Below, one piece after another: positions 1 to 5,337 of a stretch of 6,153 bases of DNA. This DNA is from Desulfobacterales bacterium S5133MH16 (lineage in GTDB: Bacteria > Desulfobacterota > Desulfobacteria > Desulfobacterales > UBA11574): the NCBI GenBank assembly GCA_001751005.1, contig MAXL01000354.1:1-6153 (forward strand), given 5' to 3'. The translations under genes were made by a program, and so were the position numbers. Under the pieces are notes generated by a model. It was not told the origin of the DNA and searched no databases. It saw nothing but the letters and a program-made list of their open reading frames with translations. Every line of letters starts with the position of its first letter. The stretch's first letter is position 1.

Positions 1-2
1 CA

Positions 3-2744
3 TATGCTCAAAAGGAGAGAAACGATGAACCCGGACCGATTGTTTCACGGATTATTATCGATGTTCAGGGGATAAAAGGAGATGCGAGCCCATGGGTTAA
101 TCGGGTAAAGCGTCTTATTTTTATCCGGGAAGGAGAGCCCTTTTGCACAAAACGGTTCCAGGATTCCCTTGAGGCTTTGAAATCGTCGAACATGTTTAAA
201 GCAATCCATGTTTCTGAATCGGACCGGAGAGAAGATCGGATTACCCTTGGTTTTCAAGTAACGCCCTATCCTCGGGTTAAAGATATTAAAATCAGCGGCG
301 CCTTTCCCCTGCTAGAACGAGAAATTCTCAACGCCATGCAGTTGTATCCCGGAGATGTATATTATCCGAAAACGTTTTTAGGCAAAGAGGCCGTCATTAC
401 CGAGACCTTCAAGAATGAAGGTTACATTGCGCCGGTTGTTGATTTAGACGCCGTAGAAGATCCGACCGACGGAAATATTGTGGTTTATGTCACTATAAAC
501 AAGGGGAAGTTTTTTCATGTCCGGCGCTTTGAAATCACGGGAAACCGGGCTTTTTCAACCCCGCGCCTTAAATTGGGGATCAAAACTTGCAAATCGTGGT
601 TGACTCCGGATTTTATGAGGCGCTTTAAGAAAAAAACATTTAACAAAGATATAAAAAATCTCATCCGGTTTTACCGGAAAAAAGGATATCCGGAGGTTGT
701 CGTGAATTCCGTTGTTAACAAAGATGCCAAAACTCAAAATGCTTCTATTTTAGTAACCATTGACGAAGGACCCCGGTATGACATTGAATTTCAGGAAAAT
801 AAGGAATTTTGGGATCTTACGCTTAAAAAAGATTTAATCCTGTTCAAGGAGGGAAATAACAAGGATTTTGGTCTAAAAAAAAGTATTCGCAACATAAAAA
901 AACGATACCTTAACGCCGGATATAAGAATTGCCGGATAGAAATGAAATCTGAAAAAAAACAAGGCGCAGGCATGTCCATTCGCAAAATCCGCCTGCTGAT
1001 TCATGAGGGGCCTCAGTACCTTGTAAATTCAGTCAACCTTGCCGGAAATTATGTGTTTGATTCAAAAAAGATCAAAAAACAGACCGTGACCCGAACACCG
1101 GGGCTTATGGCAAAAGGTGCATGGGTTCAGGAAACCCTGGAAGAGGATAAACGTGCGGTTACCTCTCTGTATCTCAAGCAAGGATATATGAACACGGTGG
1201 TGAGCGATGAAATAACATCGCATAAGGACATTAAAGAAAACAAAACACATGTAGACATCACTCTGGACATCAAGGAGGGGGTTCAGACGCTCGTAACATC
1301 CGTAACGATACATGGGTTGACTGTTTTATCAGAGGCTGATGCCCTTGAGGCAATCACTTTGAAAAAAGGATCCGTTTTCCGCAACTATATGATTCGCAGT
1401 GATGAAAATACGCTGTGTTCCCTGATTTCTGAAAAGGGATACCCTCACGTCACGGTAAAAGGGACTGCGGTCATCAGCAAGTACAATACCCAAGCCGCAG
1501 TAACCTATGAAGTTGATGAAGGACCTTTTGTTCGAATGGGTCAGGTGGCTTACACGGGGAATTTCCTGACCAAAGGACGAGTCATAGAAAATGAACTTGA
1601 ACTCAATCCCGGAGAGCCGTTTTCGCTTAATAAATTTTTGAAATCTCAGCGTAATATCCGCGATATCGGAGCCTTTGACTCAGTTCGTTTTAAAACTTAC
1701 GGCTTAAAGGAAAAGCAAGATAAAGTGAATTTGCTCCTGGAAGTGGAAGAGAAAAAACCTTACTATATTCAATTGGGCGGAGGGTATGACACAGAAAGAG
1801 AATTTTACGCCAATATCCTGGCCGGTGACCGCAACCTTTTCGGATTAAACAAGGGAATTTGGGCCGGTGCGGAAATCAGCCAGATCGGGTACCGGGGGGA
1901 TCTGGGCATGGTTGAACCCCGATTTATGGGGACTCGAATCAAGTCATCAATAAACATGTTCAGCGAAAAAAGGGAAGAGTTTAACACAAATTTCGGCACC
2001 AGAAACAAGGGCATTTCAGTATCATTTAACCGCAGATTTTTCCAGAAATTTAACGCAGACCTTTCTTTTGTATATGCATATAAGAAGGACTACCCGCGGG
2101 ATTCCGAACCCATTTCTATAGATGAAGAAGATAGATTTGAGCCCAGAGAAATTCTGACGATAAGTCCCTCTCTTGTTTATAGTTCAATGGATTCGTATAT
2201 CCGGCCCAGAAAGGGGGTGTTTTCTTCTCTGCTCTTGGATTTATCTAAGGGGATCAATAATTCTCTGGATGATTTTTTTAGGTATCGTTTCGAGGTTCGG
2301 AAATATTATACACCTATAGAAAAGTTGACATTTGCTTTTCGGGGAAGGGTCGGGGATATTACCCCCTTTGAGGACCGCAGCACAATTCCGGAAGACCAGC
2401 TCTTTTTCCTGGGCGGGACATCCACTGTGCGGGGATTTGACGAAAACCTACTTCGATTTGATTCCAAGGGTGACGCCGTCGGAGGGTTAACTGCAATCTT
2501 AGGCAATATAGAGACAAGGATTGACTTGGGTCCTAATTTTGAGTTTTCTTTTTTTTACGACATCGGCAGCGTTAGAAACGCTATCCTCGACCAGGGTTCC
2601 AATGAGTTTCGTTCTTCAGTGGGGGTGGGATTGCATTATGTCACACAAATCGGTCCCATGGGGGTCTATTACGGGCACAAACTGGATAGAAAAGATAATG
2701 AAAGCACAGGGAGGTTCCATTTCACCATCGGGTTTAGATTTTGA
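3..2744 (+). CDS. BamA/TamA-family (Omp85) outer-membrane assembly protein, seven POTRA domains, 5' end cut
   Basis: The reading frame is open from the left edge (codon 1 at nt 3) for 913 residues. Family role: insertion of beta-barrel proteins into the outer membrane, with periplasmic POTRA domains and a C-terminal 16-stranded barrel. I count seven POTRA-like repeats at window residues about 13-90, 91-168, 169-256, 258-336, 338-426, 427-508 and 509-586; most begin with a V-x-x-(V/I)-x-x-x-G-N-type strand and have a central K-K-G-Y or N-x-G-Y turn. The barrel covers about 587-913. It contains the diagnostic loop-6 motif V-R-G-F at residues 809-812 (nt 2427) after L-G-G-T-S-T, and it ends in the outer-membrane signature G-F-R-F. 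The first visible residues read Y-A-Q-K, and the clipped codon before them ends in CA, so an A-Y-A signal-peptidase site is possible and only the signal peptide may be missing. An internal TTG at 177 lies inside POTRA 1 and is not the start. Whether it is BamA, TamA or a separate paralogue cannot be decided here. Confidence 0.95.
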   Translation, partial: YAQKERNDEPGPIVSRIIIDVQGIKGDASPWVNRVKRLIFIREGEPFCTKRFQDSLEALKSSNMFKAIHVSESDRREDRITLGFQVTPYPRVKDIKISGAFPLLEREILNAMQLYPGDVYYPKTFLGKEAVITETFKNEGYIAPVVDLDAVEDPTDGNIVVYVTINKGKFFHVRRFEITGNRAFSTPRLKLGIKTCKSWLTPDFMRRFKKKTFNKDIKNLIRFYRKKGYPEVVVNSVVNKDAKTQNASILVTIDEGPRYDIEFQENKEFWDLTLKKDLILFKEGNNKDFGLKKSIRNIKKRYLNAGYKNCRIEMKSEKKQGAGMSIRKIRLLIHEGPQYLVNSVNLAGNYVFDSKKIKKQTVTRTPGLMAKGAWVQETLEEDKRAVTSLYLKQGYMNTVVSDEITSHKDIKENKTHVDITLDIKEGVQTLVTSVTIHGLTVLSEADALEAITLKKGSVFRNYMIRSDENTLCSLISEKGYPHVTVKGTAVISKYNTQAAVTYEVDEGPFVRMGQVAYTGNFLTKGRVIENELELNPGEPFSLNKFLKSQRNIRDIGAFDSVRFKTYGLKEKQDKVNLLLEVEEKKPYYIQLGGGYDTEREFYANILAGDRNLFGLNKGIWAGAEISQIGYRGDLGMVEPRFMGTRIKSSINMFSEKREEFNTNFGTRNKGISVSFNRRFFQKFNADLSFVYAYKKDYPRDSEPISIDEEDRFEPREILTISPSLVYSSMDSYIRPRKGVFSSLLLDLSKGINNSLDDFFRYRFEVRKYYTPIEKLTFAFRGRVGDITPFEDRSTIPEDQLFFLGGTSTVRGFDENLLRFDSKGDAVGGLTAILGNIETRIDLGPNFEFSFFYDIGSVRNAILDQGSNEFRSSVGVGLHYVTQIGPMGVYYGHKLDRKDNESTGRFHFTIGFRF

Positions 2745-2746
2745 TG

Positions 2747-2767
2747 TTTTCGTAAAAAGTCCGATTT
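2747..2767 (+). repeat. extra copy of the left arm of the adjacent inverted-repeat element
   Basis: The segment TTTTCGTAAAAAGTCC and the bases after it repeat, 26 bp upstream, the left arm of the element at 2769-2894. Comparing 2743-2768 with 2769-2794 gives about 20 of 26 identical positions. The copy begins right at the stop codon of the outer-membrane protein gene; the last two bases of the TGA may belong to the repeat. It suggests nested insertion or partial duplication of the element end. Confidence 0.7.
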
Positions 2768-2768
2768 A

Positions 2769-2894
2769 GACGGTTTCGTAAAAAGTTCAAATTCAAGGCG
2801 TGCAAATTTTGTAATCATGAGGCGTACTTATTTGTACGTTGAATGATTACGAAATGCAGCACAACGCAGAAGTTGGACTTTTTACGAGACCGTC
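2769..2894. repeat. MITE/REP-like element with 20-bp terminal inverted repeats
   Basis: The left end GACGGTTTCGTAAAAAGTTC (2769-2788) is the reverse complement of the right end at 2875-2894 with 18 of 20 matches. The interior is also self-complementary: GTAATCAT near 2811-2818 pairs with ATGATTAC near 2843-2850 around the centre, so most of the 126 bp can fold as one long imperfect hairpin. It holds no ORF. Flanks GATTTA (left) and GATTTTA (right) could be an imperfect target duplication. I recall similar dispersed 'cgtaaaaagtc...gactttttacgaraccgtc' elements from Desulfobacterales genomes, but this is memory, not a search. Being just downstream of a stop codon, its transcript could also protect or terminate the upstream mRNA. 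Confidence 0.8.
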
Positions 2895-3285
2895 AGATTT
2901 TAGGTGTCACTTTAAAAACAGTAACCGTCCCAACCCATGGCGGATTTGTAAAAACCATAAGTCAAGACAAAACCTCTTGTTTTTGTAACTCCATAAAATT
3001 CTTGATAAAGTTTTGAATGCATGTATGTTTTTTTTGAGGGATTGGAATTACGCTGTAGTATGGACCATTTAAGATTGTTGAGGGGTCGGGGAGTTTGTAC
3101 GATGCAGTTGCTGATTATTCATGGAGCGGTTCCAATGTCGGGAGGTTAGCGGTTATTTCACAGTTCAAGGCCGTATGATCGTTACCACCCTACCCTGTTC
3201 TATTTCAAGCAGATGATCCTTTGGATTGAGTTGCTGATGAACGGACTGAAACCGCAAGAATAAGATCGATCTTCACTATTGATAC
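2895..3285. other. intergenic region without an intact gene
   Basis: This is about 390 bp between two convergent genes. I see no intact ORF with a ribosome site and no RNA gene. A weak hairpin followed by T residues lies at 2963-2985 (stem CAAGA/TCTTG), a poor terminator candidate. A perfect 12-bp palindrome AAGATCGATCTT lies at 3262-3273, just beyond the end of the minus-strand PilZ gene. A possible protein relic at 3059-3178 is listed separately. Confidence 0.6.
3059..3178 (+). pseudogene. possible relic of a glycine-rich beta-barrel protein
   Basis: A 39-codon stop-free stretch, bounded upstream by TAG at 3056-3058 and without a start codon, reads Y-G-P-F-K-I-V-E-G-S-G-S-L followed by a hydrophobic/aromatic strand-like segment. 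The block G-P-F-K-I-V-E-G-S-G-S-L resembles G-T-W-K-A-Y-E-G-T-G-K-L in the intact 139-residue protein at 5338-5757 (6 of 12 identical, several conservative changes). It may be the remains of a related gene. The stretch is short and glycine turns are common in such barrels, so chance similarity is quite possible. Confidence 0.2.
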
Positions 3286-3825
3286 TCAAGTACGATTCAT
3301 ACTATAAATAGAGGACCCTTGGTTTCCCGTTATAAGTTCATCGAATTTTACACCGATTCCTTGTGAATCTACCCTAACGACTCTACCACTGACTTTTATA
3401 CCTTTTTCAACTGTAGGGAGCGAAAAGGTCAGTATAATTTTCTGACTAATATGAAAGTTGCCGTCGGTCCGAATAAAGACGCCACCATTGCTAATGTTTT
3501 GAATAAAATATACACAGCTAACACCATTGCTTGAGTGTTCCACGGGTATCGGAAAAGGTTTTCGAGGATACTCCCTTAATTCTATAGACTTAGAGTGATA
3601 CCAATTTACTAACTTTCTCAGAAGCCTTCTCTTTTCTGCTTCAGACAAACTGGAAATCAATAAAGATAGGTTTTTTCGATTCTCGATTTCGGGTCGCTTA
3701 TCAATTAATACGGACTGAAGTTCTCGTCTTTCGGCTTCAGGCATGTAAGAAATAATTTGAAACAAAAGAGCGTTAACTTCGTAAATATTAATTTCATCTT
3801 TGTTATTTGCCATGGAAGGAATCAT
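3286..3825 (-). CDS. PilZ-domain protein with duplicated N-terminal helical motif
   Basis: A 179-residue soluble protein without signal peptide or membrane segment. The C-terminal PilZ domain (about 84-165) carries both parts of the c-di-GMP-binding signature: R-x-x-x-R as R84-E-Y-P-R88, and (D/N)-x-S-x-x-G as N110-I-S-N-G-G115, followed by strands ending G-I-G-V-K-F. It is therefore expected to bind c-di-GMP and act as an effector; the output is unknown. The N-terminal about 80 residues are helical and contain two related motifs 32 residues apart, I25-S-Y-M-P-E-A-E-R-R-E-L and I57-S-S-L-S-E-A-E-K-R-R-L. Start: ATG at 3825 has AGGGG only 2 nt upstream; the second Met (ATG at 3813) has the same AGGGG 14 nt upstream, so either is possible. 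It lies 90 bp downstream of the other PilZ gene in the same orientation, probably in one transcript. Confidence 0.88.
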   Translation of the reverse strand: MIPSMANNKDEINIYEVNALLFQIISYMPEAERRELQSVLIDKRPEIENRKNLSLLISSLSEAEKRRLLRKLVNWYHSKSIELREYPRKPFPIPVEHSSNGVSCVYFIQNISNGGVFIRTDGNFHISQKIILTFSLPTVEKGIKVSGRVVRVDSQGIGVKFDELITGNQGSSIYSMNRT

Positions 3826-3915
3826 TACCCCTGAAAACTAAAAAAGCAGGACCATTGCTGACTCTGCCTAAACCATCATTAACATACAGAAGAATTTGAC
3901 CTCCGCTATTGCATT

Positions 3916-4245
3916 TTACGAGCCTCTTAAACTCATAATCTCACATTCTCTATCAAACTGAATCGCTATACCTTTTGAGGTGGAACGCGCCATGATTCCA
4001 GTACATTCCATCAAACTCTTCACGTCCGTCAGTTCTTTAATACTGCCACTCGGGATGGTGAGGTCTATAATAAACCGTGTTCCTTCCGGAAAGGATGAGG
4101 ACTTCTTGGTATAAATGAATGCTCCGCCGATAGATATGTCTTTGGTTTCAAGATCATAAATCTTTTTTTTGCCTGACGTCATTATGGCTTCTATTCTTGC
4201 GGGGAGCGTGGCCGTATGTCTTTTATATTGACGTTGCTCTTTCAT
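3916..4245 (-). CDS. small single-domain PilZ protein
   Basis: A 109-residue protein consisting almost only of a PilZ domain, the c-di-GMP receptor fold. The binding motifs are R5-Q-Y-K-R9 (R-x-x-x-R) and D36-I-S-I-G-G41 (D-x-S-x-x-G); the final strands end G-I-A-I-Q-F-D. The length is normal for stand-alone PilZ adaptors, which act through protein partners. I chose ATG at 4245 because AAGGA sits 7 nt upstream; a TTG two codons earlier (4251) would have almost no spacing to that ribosome site. It is the first gene of a probable two-gene minus-strand unit with the 179-residue PilZ protein. The binding motifs are intact. The partner is unknown, since no chemoreceptor, cellulose synthase or flagellar gene is in the window. 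Confidence 0.88.
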   Translation of the reverse strand: MKEQRQYKRHTATLPARIEAIMTSGKKKIYDLETKDISIGGAFIYTKKSSSFPEGTRFIIDLTIPSGSIKELTDVKSLMECTGIMARSTSKGIAIQFDRECEIMSLRGS

Positions 4246-4421
4246 TGACAATTCCTTTTTTATTGGAGTTTACGATAAATCCCTAATCAATGATAAATAT
4301 TTCCGATTTCCGATTAGTACATGCAAAAATCGTACAAATACAATCAATTATAGTGGAAAACCTTTTGTATTAAGCGTTGGCATTAATTGTAAGGTAAATA
4401 CATCAGTTCAAATTCATGGAA

Positions 4422-4480
4422 AATACTATGGAATTGTGGGGTAAATTACATAATAATTATTACATTATTTACATAGTATT
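4422..4480. promoter_or_regulatory. candidate activator-binding dyad upstream of the sigma-54 promoter
   Basis: AATACTATG (4422-4430) and CATAGTATT (4472-4480) are perfect 9-bp inverted repeats. Between them lies the perfect palindrome TAATAATTATTA (4451-4462). Relative to the predicted start site at about 4578 the dyad covers roughly -156 to -98, the usual distance for a sigma-54 enhancer-binding protein. The region is AT-rich, so short palindromes can arise by chance, and it could equally serve the divergent PilZ genes. Confidence 0.35.
4433..4447 (+). repeat. 15-nt direct repeat, copy 1
   Basis: ATTGTGGGGTAAATT here matches ATTGTGGGGCAAATT at 4571-4585 in 14 of 15 positions. Copy 1 lies inside the upstream dyad. 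G-rich words are rare in this AT-rich region, which makes the repetition noticeable. Confidence 0.6.
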
Positions 4481-4524
4481 ATGAAACAATTTAAATGGCT
4501 ATATAGATATAACTATCTGAAATT

Positions 4525-4537
4525 TAATGAATTGATT
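4525..4537 (-). promoter_or_regulatory. IHF-consensus match
   Basis: Read on the minus strand the site is AATCAATTCATTA, an exact match to the IHF consensus WATCAANNNNTTR. It lies between the dyad and the sigma-54 promoter, at about -53 to -41, where IHF bending commonly brings a distant activator to the polymerase. An AT-rich context raises the chance of a random match. Confidence 0.4.
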
Positions 4538-4551
4538 CCATTTGTCTAATC

Positions 4552-4567
4552 CGGCACGATTTTTGCT
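4552..4567 (+). promoter_or_regulatory. sigma-54 (RpoN) -24/-12 promoter
   Basis: CGGCACGATTTTTGCT matches the consensus TGGCACG-N4-TTGCW at every fixed position except the first T. The GG (4553-4554) and GC (4565-4566) are exactly 12 nt apart, as required. The predicted start is about 4578, giving a leader of about 60 nt before the ATG at 4638. No other gene start follows so closely, so its target is the micro-ORF pair at 4638-4846 and possibly genes further on. Sigma-54 promoters need an ATP-dependent activator, which is not encoded in the window. Confidence 0.8.
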
Positions 4568-4570
4568 GTT

Positions 4571-4585
4571 ATTGTGGGGCAAATT
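4571..4585 (+). repeat. 15-nt direct repeat, copy 2, across the predicted sigma-54 start site
   Basis: ATTGTGGGGCAAATT repeats copy 1 at 4433-4447 (14 of 15), 138 nt downstream. It spans the predicted start (about -7 to +8), so a protein bound here could block initiation. Confidence 0.55.
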
Positions 4586-4637
4586 CATTCAGAGCATAAA
4601 AGATAAAGAATAAACTGCTAAAGAAGGGGGGACCAAA

Positions 4638-4757
4638 ATGATTTGTGATCGGTGCAAACAGAAAACCTTTGTTATCTATATCGTACAGCCAGATCATGAA
4701 AAAGTCTGCGATCGTGAATGCGAAGGAAAAACGAAAATTGAAAAAAGAAAAGAATGA
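4638..4757 (+). CDS. 39-residue zinc-ribbon-like micro-protein
   Basis: ATG at 4638 is preceded by AAGGGGGGA (G tract 4626-4631, 6 nt spacing), a convincing ribosome site, and by a sigma-54 promoter about 60 nt further up. The protein starts M-I-C-D-R-C-K-Q-K-T and has two cysteine pairs, C3-D-R-C6 (CxxC) and C24-D-R-E-C28 (CxxxC), separated by a short beta-like segment; the tail is very basic and charged. Four cysteines in this layout suggest one structural zinc site, similar in style to the N-terminal zinc finger of McsA-like proteins, but the resemblance is too short to assign a family. Function is unknown; protein or nucleic-acid binding is an inference. Its stop codon overlaps the start of the next micro-ORF (ATGA). 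Confidence 0.7.
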   Translation: MICDRCKQKTFVIYIVQPDHEKVCDRECEGKTKIEKRKE

Positions 4758-4846
4758 TAAATAAATACCCGGTGCTGTCCGATGACTTTAAATCAAGGAA
4801 AGAAGTTGTGCGCCAGTTATGTAGCCAGTTTAATTATGTAGCGTAA
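4754..4846 (+). CDS. 30-residue micro-ORF overlapping the zinc-ribbon gene
   Basis: Its ATG (4754-4756) overlaps the TGA of the upstream micro-ORF in an ATGA junction, the usual arrangement for translational coupling. The peptide begins M-I-N-K-Y-P-V-L-S-D-D-F and ends with a probable amphipathic helix (K-E-V-V-R-Q-L-C-S-Q-F) before TAA. It has no recognisable family. It could be a real coupled micro-protein or the truncated start of a longer gene that decayed, since the region downstream has many stops and no gene. Confidence 0.4.
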   Translation: MINKYPVLSDDFKSRKEVVRQLCSQFNYVA

Positions 4847-4932
4847 TTCAGGCTTGATTTCGATTACAAACCTTGAATTTTCGAGAGTTGAAAGTGTAGG
4901 CACGGAACCTTCAATCATCACCTCATTCACCT

Positions 4933-4988
4933 ATGTCAACATCCCGCGCAATATTTCATTTGACATGTAAACGACCTTATAATATTTT
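4933..4988 (+). promoter_or_regulatory. candidate sigma-70 promoter overlapped by an inverted repeat
   Basis: TTGACA at 4960-4965 is a perfect -35 box; with a 17-nt spacer the -10 would be TATTTT (4983-4988, 4 of 6). The -35 box lies inside TTGACAT (4960-4966), the exact inverted copy of ATGTCAA (4933-4939), so a repressor or activator site could overlap it. The start would be about 340 nt upstream of the 5338 gene. Confidence 0.3.
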
Positions 4989-5054
4989 AAATATTGTAGA
5001 TTCTCTGTTGAAATCATTCATCTACAGAATCTCAGTCTCCATTGAGAAACATCT

Positions 5055-5082
5055 CTTATTGTGCTGATCTTATTGTGCTGAC
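5055..5082 (+). repeat. 14-nt tandem repeat, two copies
   Basis: CTTATTGTGCTGAT (5055-5068) is followed immediately by CTTATTGTGCTGAC (5069-5082), 13 of 14 identical. Probably slippage; a pair of binding sites is the alternative. Confidence 0.75.
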
Positions 5083-5114
5083 CTCATGCTGGATTTGCAC
5101 TTCATGTTCTAATT

Positions 5115-5143
5115 TTGGTTGTTTTTGGTTTGGGGCTTATAAT
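5115..5143 (+). promoter_or_regulatory. candidate sigma-70 promoter for the 139-residue gene
   Basis: A perfect -10 box TATAAT at 5138-5143 has TTGGTT (3 of 6) as -35 at 5115-5120 with 17-nt spacing. The start would be about 5150, leaving a leader of nearly 190 nt that includes the hairpin at 5202-5235. Confidence 0.35.
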
Positions 5144-5201
5144 ACATAACCTATTAATGAGGTTCCCCGATGGAGAAACCCCTCAAAATGTGCCTACCTT
5201 G

Positions 5202-5235
5202 CTCCTAACAGAACGCCCTTCTGTTCTGTTGGGAG
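5202..5235 (+). promoter_or_regulatory. strong 13-bp hairpin in the leader of the 139-residue gene
   Basis: CTCCTAACAGAAC (5202-5214) pairs with GTTCTGTTGGGAG (5223-5235), 12 Watson-Crick pairs plus one G-T, around an 8-nt loop. No T tract follows, so it is not a standard terminator. It could be an mRNA-stability structure, a regulatory leader element, an inverted-repeat operator, or a small mobile-element remnant. Confidence 0.55.
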
Positions 5236-5337
5236 TTCCTAAAATTATCTAGTGTAGTTTTCCTCCGGTTCTCTGCGAAGGAAGAAGTCCATGATTGGAT
5301 GAAAAAGGAGATAACAATTTGATGAAAGGAGAAGACT

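Larger units (their letters stand above)
4847..5337. other. long non-coding stretch upstream of the 139-residue gene
   Basis: About 490 bp without a credible gene. It contains a candidate promoter with an inverted repeat (4933-4988), a 14-nt tandem repeat (5055-5082), a second candidate promoter (5115-5143), a 13-bp hairpin (5202-5235), and a purine-rich segment before the next gene with two ribosome-site-like AGGAG words. A long structured leader or a small RNA is possible, but nothing matches a known RNA family by eye. Confidence 0.5.

Noticed and set aside
177..179. TTG as the start codon of the large outer-membrane gene
   Set aside because: It lies inside the first POTRA domain, has no ribosome site, and the frame is open and POTRA-like upstream to the window edge.
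2521..2769. 82-codon plus-strand ORF overlapping the barrel end and the repeat
   Set aside because: Out-of-frame shadow of the conserved barrel and its C-terminal signature.
3060..3149. ORF in another frame containing L-L-I-I-H-G-A, resembling the L-L-I-H-G-A-R motif of IS110-family transposases
   Set aside because: Only about 14 residues fit, the conserved Arg after H-G-A is absent, no further transposase sequence is found on either side and there is no ribosome site; kept as a weak alternative to the barrel relic.
3838..3862. Minus-strand AGCA/TGCT hairpin with six T residues between the two PilZ genes
   Set aside because: A 4-bp stem is too short for a terminator; at best weak attenuation.
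4377..4392. TTGGCA-TTAAT-TGT as a second sigma-54 promoter
   Set aside because: The -12 element is two bases too close to the -24 element and lacks the GC.
4897..4913. AGGCACG-gaac-CTTC as a sigma-54 promoter
   Set aside because: The -24 half is good, but the essential G of the -12 GC is missing.
4987..5035. Overlapping stems TGTAGAT/ATCTACA and AGATTCT/AGAATCT suggesting an RNA switch
   Set aside because: Both stems are only 7 bp in AT-rich DNA, and no downstream terminator or gene start makes the alternative folding meaningful.
5299..5322. 7-codon leader peptide with AGGAG inside and a stop overlapping a further ATG
   Set aside because: Too short and composed mostly of ribosome-site-like purines; no attenuator structure follows it.
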